DNA from: JAFGXW01 sp964634385 | GTDB taxonomy: Bacteria > Bacillota_I > Bacilli_A > Izemoplasmatales > Izemoplasmataceae | DNA: 64,000 bases | Assembly (NCBI GenBank): GCA_964634385.1 | Contig: CAZWIZ010000006.1 | Coordinates: forward strand, 1-64,000 | Direction of reading: 5' to 3' | The notes under the pieces: model-generated | What the model was told of the DNA's origin: nothing | The model's input: only the letters and a program-made list of their open reading frames with translations | Database searches by the model: none | Made by a program: the position numbers and the translations under genes | In this document: one piece after another, positions 1 to 7,598 of the stretch | Position numbering within the stretch: the first letter of the stretch is position 1 | Layout: every line of letters begins with the position of its first letter

Positions 1-105
1 AACCCTCTTATTTGAAAAAAGCTCAATAAGCTCTTGCTAAAAAGAGCTTTTTTCTTTACATTTTGTAAAATAAAAACAGGAATTTTATTCCTGTTTATTT
101 TTTAA
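1..105. repeat. Double-terminator repeat, copy 1
   Basis: This segment holds two hairpins. The first pairs 14-24 with 44-54 and runs into a T-tract on the plus strand. The second pairs 74-83 with 87-96 and reads as a terminator for the minus-strand amidohydrolase that ends at 130. Almost the same arrangement recurs at 1910-2020; the first 38 bases are identical and the rest is similar with small indels. The copy starts at base 1 of the window, so it may extend upstream. Confidence 0.75.
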
Positions 106-129
106 GGAAACTTTAAAATAATTATATCT

Positions 130-1248
130 TTAAATTTTTATATTTTTAAGAATGCTTATATATGCGTCTAATCCTATATTTAGAATTTTTTCATCAAAAT
201 TAAATTTAGAATTATGAAGTGGGTAGATAAAACCTTTTTCTTTATTTCTGCTTCCTAAAAAGAATATCACACCTTTAACTCTTTTTTGGTAATATGAAAA
301 ATCATCGGTGACCATAAATCCTTTATCTAAGTTTTTAATATTTACATCATCTGCTAGAATTTCTGTAATCTGGTCACATAAAGATGGATCATTGTAAACT
401 GGCGGATAGAGAGGTAAATGATTAATCTTATATGTGATTCCATAGGTAACTTTAAGTCCTTTGAGAATTTTATTGATTTTCTCTATTAGCGTATCATATA
501 CATTTTCATCAAAAGCTCTGATTGTCCCTTTCATAGTGCATTTCTCTGCTATGGTATTTTGAGTAGATCCGCAATTCATTGTTCCAATTGTTACAACTCC
601 TTCATCTAAAGGCGATATTTCTCTTGCTACAATTGACTGAACCATTTTTATAAAAGTAGCTGAAATGTCAATTGCGTCTATACCCATTTGAGGTTCTTCT
701 CCATGAGAACTTTTACCATTAATAGTTATAGTAAGTTTTCCGGTTTTTGCTAAAGCGAAACCACTTTTAATAGCAATTGTGCCTTCATCAAAATATGGAA
801 AAATATGACTAGCAAATATTGCTTGGGTATTATACTTTTCAAATATACCAGTTTCACAAATAGGTAAAGCACCCCCTGAAAATTCCTCAGCAGGTTGGAA
901 GATTATTAAGACGTTTGATTGCAAATCTAATTTGTTATTCTTTAGATATCGACATAGTCCAAGCATCATTGACATATGTCCATCATGACCACATGCGTGC
1001 ATAAATCCCTCATATTCTGATTTAAAATCTATATTATTTTGTTCTGTAATTTGTAATGCATCCATATCTGTACGCATAGCAATTGTTTTCTCTTTTTCGT
1101 TATCTATAAATAAGTACAGCCCTGTTTGGGCTAATTTTTTTGGTGAATACCCCATAGATTGAAGTTCTTCAACTAAAAAATCTCTAGTTTTAAATTCTTT
1201 ATAAGATGTTTCTGGGATTTTATGTAATCTTCTTCTATAATTTTTCAT
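130..1248 (-). CDS. M20 family amidohydrolase / N-acyl-amino-acid deacetylase
   Basis: This is a 372-residue cytoplasmic metallo-amidohydrolase of the M20D group, which includes N-acetyldiaminopimelate deacetylase, hippurate hydrolase and IAA-amino acid hydrolase. The metal-binding segment HACGHDGH is at residues 84-91 and QPAEE at 118-122 supplies the catalytic and metal glutamates. RTDMDAL near residue 59 is also typical. Length fits the family. The ATG follows a strong GGAGGAGG ribosome binding site. It stands alone on the minus strand and ends into a hairpin at 74-96. The substrate cannot be read from sequence; diaminopimelate processing is possible, but no lysine pathway genes are nearby. 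The gene looks intact although its surroundings are decayed. Confidence 0.85.
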   Translation of the reverse strand: MKNYRRRLHKIPETSYKEFKTRDFLVEELQSMGYSPKKLAQTGLYLFIDNEKEKTIAMRTDMDALQITEQNNIDFKSEYEGFMHACGHDGHMSMMLGLCRYLKNNKLDLQSNVLIIFQPAEEFSGGALPICETGIFEKYNTQAIFASHIFPYFDEGTIAIKSGFALAKTGKLTITINGKSSHGEEPQMGIDAIDISATFIKMVQSIVAREISPLDEGVVTIGTMNCGSTQNTIAEKCTMKGTIRAFDENVYDTLIEKINKILKGLKVTYGITYKINHLPLYPPVYNDPSLCDQITEILADDVNIKNLDKGFMVTDDFSYYQKRVKGVIFFLGSRNKEKGFIYPLHNSKFNFDEKILNIGLDAYISILKNIKI

Positions 1249-1341
1249 AATTACCTCCTCCTTTATCTAAAAATAATATACAAGGATGATAAAGTCAACG
1301 AAAATACTTACCAAAGCCAAAAAGAAGTGCTGTATTAAAAG

Positions 1342-1367
1342 TGTAAACGCTTTTGTAAACGATTACA
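1342..1367 (+). promoter_or_regulatory. cre-like / LacI-type operator pair upstream of a pseudogene
   Basis: TGTAAACGATTACA at 1354-1367 matches the catabolite-responsive element consensus TGWNANCGNTNWCA at every position. A second, less perfect box, TGTAAACGCTTTTG, lies just upstream at 1342-1355. The site precedes the LacI/permease remnant by about 90 bases, so it was probably the operator of the lost sugar or nucleoside transport operon. It now appears to control nothing functional. Confidence 0.6.
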
Positions 1368-1455
1368 AATGTGATTTTATTAGATACTGATGATCTAGTA
1401 AATACAATTTAGTATAGAAAATGATAAAGCCAAATATTTAAGGCAAGGTAAAAAT

Positions 1456-1898
1456 ACGAGTACTATTAAAGATGTGCAAAAAGAGCAGGATTATCTATTG
1501 CTACAGTATCTAGGGTTTTATCTAAATCTGAAAGAGTATCCAAAGAACAAGAATCTGCGGGAATAAATACTGACTATAAAAAATACCAAGTTATGTTTGT
1601 GTCTGGAATTTTAGGAGGACTCGGTGGAACTCACCTTTCAATGGGATACACATGTGTATTTGTAGATAATATGTCTAATGGTAGAGGATTTACTGGAGTT
1701 GCAGCTATGTTTTTGAGAGGTGCTAATCCAATATTTACATTCTTTGGTACTCTTATCTTGGGATATGCACAGGCAGCTGGTAATGTGCTTCAGTTATATG
1801 GATTCCCTTCACAAATTGTATTAATGATTCTATATTTAATTACTATTAAATTCATAAATAATTTTGATGGTTATATTTGGTTGCATAAACCTGAATAA
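1456..1898 (+). pseudogene. Chimeric remnant: LacI-type DNA-binding N-terminus joined to ABC permease C-terminus
   Basis: The reading frame from 1476 to 1898 encodes AKRAGLSIATVSRVLSKSE, a typical LacI helix-turn-helix. About 15 residues later it passes straight into SGILGGLGGTHLSMGYT and further text of a nucleoside/simple-sugar ABC permease of the NupQ/BmpC kind. The expected LacI start codon is ACG (1456-1458), and one base is missing at about 1475 (GATGT|GCA), so the frame is broken at the front. The permease part ends early, with an unrelated tail from about residue 1850 of the window. The structure implies a large deletion that fused a regulator gene to a transporter gene of the same operon. 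From 1593 a 101-codon open frame remains, but I do not think it makes a functional protein. Confidence 0.75.
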
Positions 1899-2568
1899 TA
1901 ATTAATTCAAACCCTCTTATTTGAAAAAAGCTCAATAAGCTCTTGCTGAAAGAGCTTTTTTCTATGCATTTATTAAGAATAAAAACAGAAATTATTAAAT
2001 TCCTGTTTATTTTTTTAGGTTCTATAATTTTCTTAGGGGTGTAATAAAAAAATAAAGACATTGACACAATAATTAGCATACTAGTAATACTAAAATCAAA
2101 ATAAAGTAAAACTAATGGAACGGCGATAATATACATAACTGTTCCTGTAACAACGTAATTAGTTACAATTGTATTAATAATTAGAAAAATCATTAATGCA
2201 AGTCCTATTAAAGGTGATATTCCAATTATTACTCCTACATAAGTTGATGTTCCTTTTCCAACTCTAAATTTGGAATATATAGGATAAATATGTCCAATCA
2301 TAATACCTAATCAACCAATAGCCCATACTATATCATTAGAAGGGAATATATAACGTAGTATTAAAACAGGAATTAAACCTTTTAAAATATCAATAATACC
2401 AACAAGGATTCCCCATTTTAGTTCTAATGTTATAGTGGCGTTAGATGCTCCTACACTTTTAGTATTAACATCTCTAATATCAATTCTCTTAAGATGGTTA
2501 GTTAAGATTAACGAAGGGCTAATAGAACCAATTAAATATGATATTATAATGACTATTGAATATTCCAA
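1852..2568 (-). pseudogene. PlsY-like glycerol-3-phosphate acyltransferase, interrupted by TGA
   Basis: The first 85 codons (2568 to 2314) read as the start of a PlsY membrane acyltransferase: a YLIGSISPSLI opening helix, then SVGASNATITL and DILKGLIPVLI. A TGA at 2311-2313 stops the frame. In the same frame it resumes as LGMIGHIYPIYSKFR, the conserved GHxFPxxxKF loop of PlsY, followed by three hydrophobic segments. The codon would be Trp if it were TGG. The C-terminal end runs into the terminator repeat at 1910-2020, so the usual tail is lost. The usual GSGN part of the active-site loop reads NTKS. I read this as a decayed paralogue. A sequencing error at one base is possible, but it would not repair the tail. 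Confidence 0.7.
1910..2020. repeat. Double-terminator repeat, copy 2
   Basis: This is a second copy of the element at 1-105. It begins with the same 38 bases, then a hairpin pairing 1923-1933 with 1952-1962 and a T-tract, then an AAACAG...CTGTTT hairpin at about 1984-2007. It lies between the permease remnant and the end of the PlsY-like gene and overlaps the tail of that frame. Confidence 0.7.
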
Positions 2569-2707
2569 ATAAAAAATCTTTTACGATATTTATGTTTATT
2601 ATATCTTAAATCATATAAAAATAAAGGTAAAAAAATAATTTCCTAAAAGAAAGATATGTTATGATATTGATATAAGGTATTCAAATTTTAATTATGAGAG
2701 GTGTGAA

Positions 2708-3913
2708 ATGGAAACTCTAAATAAAAATGAAATAAAAATTAAAAAATTAGATGAATTTATGAGAAGTATTTTAATACCTAATTCATCAAAACAAAAAAAA
2801 GAGATTTATTTAAAATATGAAAACACTATAAACAATATAATGCCAATTGATTTATTTTATTTTGAAATGTATAAACAAGAATCAGTTTATAAAATTGACG
2901 ATATTATTAAAAACGCTGATAAATTTGTTAATGTCTTTCATCAAAGATTGGAACAATATGAAATAAAAGAATATAAAAATAATTTTTTTAAATATTTATA
3001 TTTAGAAACACTTGCTATAAATAAACATTTAGAAAGTTTAAAACCACTTTTTAAAAATAAGAAAATAACAGAAAATAAAGAGTTGTTATTAAAAGGCTTT
3101 GAAAAGTGTTTAGAAGTTGATAAAAAGTTTTTAAAAAAAGAGAATATCTTGTTTCCACATTTAGAAAAAACAATCCCTTCAACAAAACCTTTAGAAGTAA
3201 TGTGGGCTCTTCATGATCTTGCTCGAAAAACTTTAAGAGAGATCTTGAAAGAATTAAATAGAGTCGTTATAGATGAAAAGAAAACTATTTTATTAATCGG
3301 ACAATATTACTATACTCTATATGGAATAAATCAAAAAGAACAATTAATTCTATATCCAGTTGCTGTAAAATTACTTAATAAAGATTCTTTAAATAAGATG
3401 TTTAATGAATCACATGAGTATGGATATGCCATGATTGAAGTAGAGGAAAATGAAACTATAAAAATAGTAAATGAAGCATATTATTCTGATGGATTATTTA
3501 AAACAAATACAGGTGTTTTAAATATGAAGGAATTAGGTTTATTATTGAATTATTTACCACTTGATATCACGTTTGTTGATAAGGATGATAAAGTCAAATA
3601 TTTTAATGATCGGAAAGAAAGACATTTTCCTAGAAATCCATCAATTATTGGAAGGCTAGTAAAACATTGTCATCCACCTAAAAGCGTTAAAATAGTCGAA
3701 GAAATAGTCGAAAGTTTTAAAAAAGGTGAAAAGGATCTTGAAGAGTTTTGGATTACTTTTAATAATGTTATGTTATATATTACATATTATGCTGTTAGAG
3801 ATAGAAATAATAACTATATGGGTATTTTAGAAGTATCACAAGACGTTACACATATAAAAAATCTTGAAGGTGAAAAGAGAATTGCGTCTTTTAATAATAA
3901 AAGCGATAATTAA
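2708..3913 (+). CDS. DUF438 / hemerythrin-like PAS-domain protein
   Basis: The protein has 401 residues and shows the DUF438 layout. An N-terminal helical domain (about 1-75) is followed by a hemerythrin-like HHE region (about 80-230) containing KENILFPHLEK and LHDLARK. A C-terminal PAS domain (about 275-390) begins ELGLLLNYLPLDITFVDKDD and contains HCHPPKSV. Members of this family are soluble and are proposed to sense oxygen, redox state or NO through a diiron or haem centre; that role is inference from the family. The ATG follows GAGAGGTG. It is monocistronic, with the broken PlsY-like gene divergent upstream. No output domain is present, so it is likely a sensor or a small-molecule binding protein. 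Confidence 0.85.
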   Translation: METLNKNEIKIKKLDEFMRSILIPNSSKQKKEIYLKYENTINNIMPIDLFYFEMYKQESVYKIDDIIKNADKFVNVFHQRLEQYEIKEYKNNFFKYLYLETLAINKHLESLKPLFKNKKITENKELLLKGFEKCLEVDKKFLKKENILFPHLEKTIPSTKPLEVMWALHDLARKTLREILKELNRVVIDEKKTILLIGQYYYTLYGINQKEQLILYPVAVKLLNKDSLNKMFNESHEYGYAMIEVEENETIKIVNEAYYSDGLFKTNTGVLNMKELGLLLNYLPLDITFVDKDDKVKYFNDRKERHFPRNPSIIGRLVKHCHPPKSVKIVEEIVESFKKGEKDLEEFWITFNNVMLYITYYAVRDRNNNYMGILEVSQDVTHIKNLEGEKRIASFNNKSDN

Positions 3914-4098
3914 AGATAACTCCTTAATTTTTTTACTAGGTAGAAAAAATATAAGAATATCTAGTAAATATATAGAAACAATTGAAGAAAGAAAAAATAA
4001 TGAAATACGGGAACTATAAAGATATAAAATGCCTAAAGAATATAATTAAATAACATGGTATAATAGTTAAATATAAATTATTTGTTGAGGTGAAGAAA

Positions 4099-6729
4099 GT
4101 GAAAACATACGGGAAAAAGATTAACGAAGTTTTAAAAGATTACCAAGTAGATATAAAGAGTGGACTTACTGAAAAACAAGTTTTATCTTTAAGAGAACAA
4201 TTTGGTGAAAATAAACTAAAAACAAAAGGCAGAAAGTCAATAATGAAAATGATTGTAAGTGAACTTCTCCAGTTTTTAAACGTATTATTAATGGTTGCGG
4301 CAGTTATTAGTATGATAGCGAGCGGGCATTTTACTGATGGAATATTTATCATTGCGATTGTTATCTTAAATGTTAGTTTATCTGTTTTTCAAGAAAGAAA
4401 AGCAGGAAACGCTGTAGAAGCTTTAAAAAGCATGAGTGCTCCTCATGCTAAAGTAATAAGAGATGGAAAAATGGCTGAAATTGATTCTAAAAAACTAGTG
4501 CCTGGTGATATAGTTGTTTTAGAATCTGGAGATTATATTCCTGCTGATTTAAGATTAATTGAAACAATTAATCTTAAAATAGATGAATCTGCCTTAACAG
4601 GAGAAAGTGTTCCTGTTGAAAAAGATTGCTCAGTAATCTTAGGAGATGCTACCCCTATAGGAGATAGAATTAATATGGGGTACATGAGCACAATTGTTAC
4701 ATACGGAAGAGCTACTGGAGTTGTAGTGCATACTGGAATGAATACTGAAATAGGTAATATTGCTGTTTTATTAAATGAAGTTGTTGACGAAATGACTCCA
4801 CTTCAAATGAAAATTGATAAATTAGGAAAATTACTAGGAATGATTAGTATTGTAGTTGTAATTGTTATTTTTATTGTTGGACTATTGTATGATTTTGATG
4901 TTTTAGATTTGTTTTTAATTAGTGTTAGTTTAGCGGTTGCGGCTATTCCTGAAGGATTACCAACAGTTATTACAGTAGTTCTCGCTATAGGAATGAAAAA
5001 AATGGCTAGTAAAAACGCTATTGTAAAAGAATTAAGCGCTGTTGAAACGCTGGGAAGTACAACAGTTATTTCTAGTGATAAAACTGGAACATTAACTCAA
5101 AATAAAATGGTTGTTACAAGAATATTTGATAACGTAAGAATGGTTGAAGTAACCGGAGTTGGATACTCATTTGATGGTGAAATCAAAGGAGACAATAAAA
5201 ATATCTCAAGATTACTCGAAATAGGAGCTTTATGTAATGATTCAAGTATTTCAGGTGAAACGTTAATAGGAGATCCTACTGAACTTGCTTTAGTAACTTT
5301 AGCTGCTAAAAAGAATTTAATGCAAAAAGATTTAAAAAGTAAATATAAAAGACTTGATGAATATCCATTTGATAGTGATCGTAAATTAATGAGTACAGCT
5401 CATAAAATAAATAATATAAAATATTTATATACAAAAGGAGCAGTTGATCAACTGCTTAAACAATGTAAATATTACTTATTAGATGGAGTAGTAAAAGAAA
5501 TTGATAATAAATTTATTAAAACTGTTGAATTAGCTAATCAAGGGATGGCAAGAAATGCTTTACGTGTTTTAGGTTTTGCTTATAAAGAATTAAAGAAAGA
5601 AAATGATATAACTAAAGAAGAAAACAATTTAATCTTTACTGGACTTGTGGGGATTATTGATCCACCACGAACAGAAGTAAAAGAATCAATTGAAGTGTGT
5701 CATAAAGCAGGAATACGTGTTGTCATGATTACTGGAGATCATAAGATTACAGCTACAGCAATTGGTAAAGAATTAGGAATTTTAAAAAAAGGTGATAATG
5801 CATTAAGTGGTGAAGAAATCGATAAATTAAGTTATCCTGAATTTATCGAACTGGTTAAAACTACTAATGTTTTCGCAAGAGTATCACCAAATCATAAAGT
5901 AATGATTGTTAAAGCCCTTCAAGAAACTGGAGAAATTACTTCAATGACAGGAGATGGCGTAAATGATGCTCCTGCTTTAAAACAAGCAAATATTGGAGTA
6001 GCAATGGGTATTACCGGGACAGATGTTTCTAAAGAAGCTGCTGATATGATTTTAATGGATGATAATTTTATTACAATTGTTGAAGCTGTTGAAGAAGGTA
6101 GAGTAATTTATTCTAATATTAGGAAATTTGTAGGTTATTTAGTAAGTTGCAATGTTGGAGAAGTATTATTAATCTTTATTGCCATGGTACTAGGATGGGG
6201 ATCACCTTTACTTCCAATTCAGATTTTATGGATTAATTTAGTAACTGATTCATTCCCAGCTTTCGCTCTTGGACTAGAGAAAAAAGAAGAAGGAATAATG
6301 GATATTGATCCAATAGATCCAAATGCGTCAATTGTTGATAAGAAAATGGGAATAGCAATAGCTTTCCAATCGATTTTTCTAGCAATAGCGGTATTAATAT
6401 CCTATTATATAGGTCACAACATTATTGGTGGAAGTCATGTTGGTGAAACCTTCGCATTTATTACTATTATTACCGGTGAATTATTAAGAACATATTCTGC
6501 ACGTAGTGAAACAACAACTATTTTTAAAATGAAAATATTTGCTAATAAATGGATTAATTATTCAGTTTTACTAGGGATGTTATTGTTATTAATTGTTTTA
6601 TTTGTTCCAGGAATTAACACATTATTTAGAACTGATGTTAATTTATCATTATCTAGTTTTATAATTGCTTTAAGTTTAGGATTTATTCCTTTATTTGGTG
6701 GTGAAATTTCTAAAATATTTAAAACATAA
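4099..6729 (+). CDS. P-type Ca2+-transporting ATPase (type IIA)
   Basis: This is an integral membrane cation pump of about 876 residues. It shows the actuator TGES at about residue 167, the phosphorylation motif DKTGTLT with the aspartate at about 327, and the hinge GDGVNDAP at about 618. PEGLP in helix M4 and LVTDSFPAFALG in M6 match the Ca2+/SERCA-like bacterial pumps of the PacL/YloB type. It should export Ca2+ (or Mn2+) using ATP. I choose the GTG at 4099 because GAGGTG at 4087-4092 is then six bases upstream; the in-frame GTG at 4090 would overlap that site. It stands alone and is followed by a weak hairpin at 6805-6831. Confidence 0.9.
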   Translation: MKTYGKKINEVLKDYQVDIKSGLTEKQVLSLREQFGENKLKTKGRKSIMKMIVSELLQFLNVLLMVAAVISMIASGHFTDGIFIIAIVILNVSLSVFQERKAGNAVEALKSMSAPHAKVIRDGKMAEIDSKKLVPGDIVVLESGDYIPADLRLIETINLKIDESALTGESVPVEKDCSVILGDATPIGDRINMGYMSTIVTYGRATGVVVHTGMNTEIGNIAVLLNEVVDEMTPLQMKIDKLGKLLGMISIVVVIVIFIVGLLYDFDVLDLFLISVSLAVAAIPEGLPTVITVVLAIGMKKMASKNAIVKELSAVETLGSTTVISSDKTGTLTQNKMVVTRIFDNVRMVEVTGVGYSFDGEIKGDNKNISRLLEIGALCNDSSISGETLIGDPTELALVTLAAKKNLMQKDLKSKYKRLDEYPFDSDRKLMSTAHKINNIKYLYTKGAVDQLLKQCKYYLLDGVVKEIDNKFIKTVELANQGMARNALRVLGFAYKELKKENDITKEENNLIFTGLVGIIDPPRTEVKESIEVCHKAGIRVVMITGDHKITATAIGKELGILKKGDNALSGEEIDKLSYPEFIELVKTTNVFARVSPNHKVMIVKALQETGEITSMTGDGVNDAPALKQANIGVAMGITGTDVSKEAADMILMDDNFITIVEAVEEGRVIYSNIRKFVGYLVSCNVGEVLLIFIAMVLGWGSPLLPIQILWINLVTDSFPAFALGLEKKEEGIMDIDPIDPNASIVDKKMGIAIAFQSIFLAIAVLISYYIGHNIIGGSHVGETFAFITIITGELLRTYSARSETTTIFKMKIFANKWINYSVLLGMLLLLIVLFVPGINTLFRTDVNLSLSSFIIALSLGFIPLFGGEISKIFKT

Positions 6730-6804
6730 AAAAAACAATAATTAAATCATAAAATGTATATAATTTTCTAATATATATAAAATAAAAACAGTGTTAAAGC
6801 AAGT

Positions 6805-6836
6805 AAGAAAGGCGTTGTTAATGTCTTTCTTTTTTC
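6805..6836 (+). terminator. Weak hairpin with T-tract
   Basis: AAGAAAG (6805-6811) pairs with CTTTCTT (6825-6831) and is followed by more T residues. It could end the P-ATPase transcript, though it lies about 75 bases past the stop codon and the stem is A/T-rich. Confidence 0.4.
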
Positions 6837-6868
6837 TTTAAAAAAAATAAAAAAAATGATTTTTCCTA

Positions 6869-6897
6869 TTGACATTTGGTAAAAACAGGGATATAAT
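6869..6897 (+). promoter_or_regulatory. SigA-type promoter of hsp20-clpB
   Basis: A consensus TTGACA (6869-6874) is followed after exactly 17 bases by a consensus TATAAT (6892-6897). The CIRCE operator begins ten bases downstream and would cover the transcription start. Confidence 0.9.
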
Positions 6898-6907
6898 ACA
6901 GGTGTAA

Positions 6908-6934
6908 TTGGCACTCTTAGAAGGAGAGTGCTAA
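6908..6934 (+). promoter_or_regulatory. CIRCE operator (HrcA binding site)
   Basis: The arms TTGGCACTC (6908-6916) and GAGTGCTAA (6926-6934) are separated by nine bases. This is the standard CIRCE arrangement with one mismatch to the TTAGCACTC arm. HrcA bound here represses transcription until heat stress. hrcA itself is not in this window. Confidence 0.95.
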
Positions 6935-6957
6935 AAAAAGAAAAAGGAGGAATTGTT

Positions 6958-7538
6958 ATGTTTAAAATCACACCATACAGAAGCTCATATCCAAAAAAAA
7001 TGAATTACGACAGTGTCTTTGATTTATTTGACGATTTCTTTAGTGAAACTAGAAATCCTCAATCAANNNNNNNNNNNNNNNNNNNNNNNNNNNNNNNNNN
7101 NNNNNNNNNNNNNNNNNNNNNNNNNNNNNNNNNNNNNNNNNNNNNNNNNNNNNNNNNNNNNNNNNNAGTGTCTTTGATTTATTTGACGATTTCTTTAGTG
7201 AAACTAGAAATCCTCAATCAAACTTTAAGATCGATGTACTAGAAGAGGAAGATAAATATATTATCGAAGTAGAAACGCCTGGAATTACAAAAGAAAATAT
7301 TGAAATTCATTATGAGAATGAATATCTTACAATTGATCTTAAAAAAGAAGAAATCAAAGAGGAAGAAAAGAAAAATTATATTCACAAAGAGAGATATACA
7401 GAAAGTTCAACTCGTAGTATTTATTTAAAGGATATTGATGCTTCTAAATTATCAGCAAAACAAGATAATGGAATTTTAATTATCACTGCACCAAAACTTG
7501 AATCAAAAACAACAAAATACTTAATTGATATTGAGTAA
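6958..7538 (+). CDS. Small heat-shock protein Hsp20 (split by a scaffold gap)
   Basis: The ATG at 6958 follows AAAGGAGG. The first 36 codons (MFKITPYRSSYPKKMNYD and on) run into 100 N. After the gap the last 55 bases are repeated exactly, and the frame then continues as FKIDVLEEEDKYIIEVETPG, an alpha-crystallin domain, to the TAA at 7536-7538. Removing the N run plus one copy of the overlap (155 bases) leaves 426 bases, an uninterrupted 141-residue Hsp20. That is the normal length, so the gene is almost certainly intact. Hsp20 is an ATP-independent holdase that keeps unfolding proteins soluble and passes them to ClpB/DnaK. It is regulated by the upstream CIRCE. Confidence 0.9.
7067..7166. other. 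Scaffold gap (100 N) with duplicated flanks
   Basis: Exactly 100 N occur here. Bases 7012-7066 are identical to 7167-7221, a 55-base overlap of the two contig ends. The gap length is therefore a placeholder and the real distance is negative: the contigs should be merged. Confidence 0.97.
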
Positions 7539-7542
7539 TATT

Positions 7543-7583
7543 ACAAAGCACTTCAAGTAATTTCACTTGAAGTGCTTTGTATC
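7543..7583 (+). terminator. Perfect 16-bp hairpin between hsp20 and clpB
   Basis: Bases 7543-7558 pair perfectly with 7565-7580 around a six-base loop. The T-tract is poor (TTTGTAT), so it may attenuate rather than stop transcription, or protect the hsp20 mRNA end. clpB begins only 18 bases later with no separate CIRCE, which suggests read-through into clpB. Confidence 0.7.
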
Positions 7584-7598
7584 TAAGGGGGAAACAAA

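Noticed and set aside
1593..1898. A 101-codon open frame that looks like a small membrane protein
   Set aside because: It is the in-frame tail of the LacI/permease chimera; it has no ribosome binding site and ends in unrelated sequence.
6768..6971. Minus-strand 67-codon frame overlapping the CIRCE promoter
   Set aside because: It runs antisense through the promoter, the CIRCE operator and the hsp20 start, with no ribosome binding site or family match.
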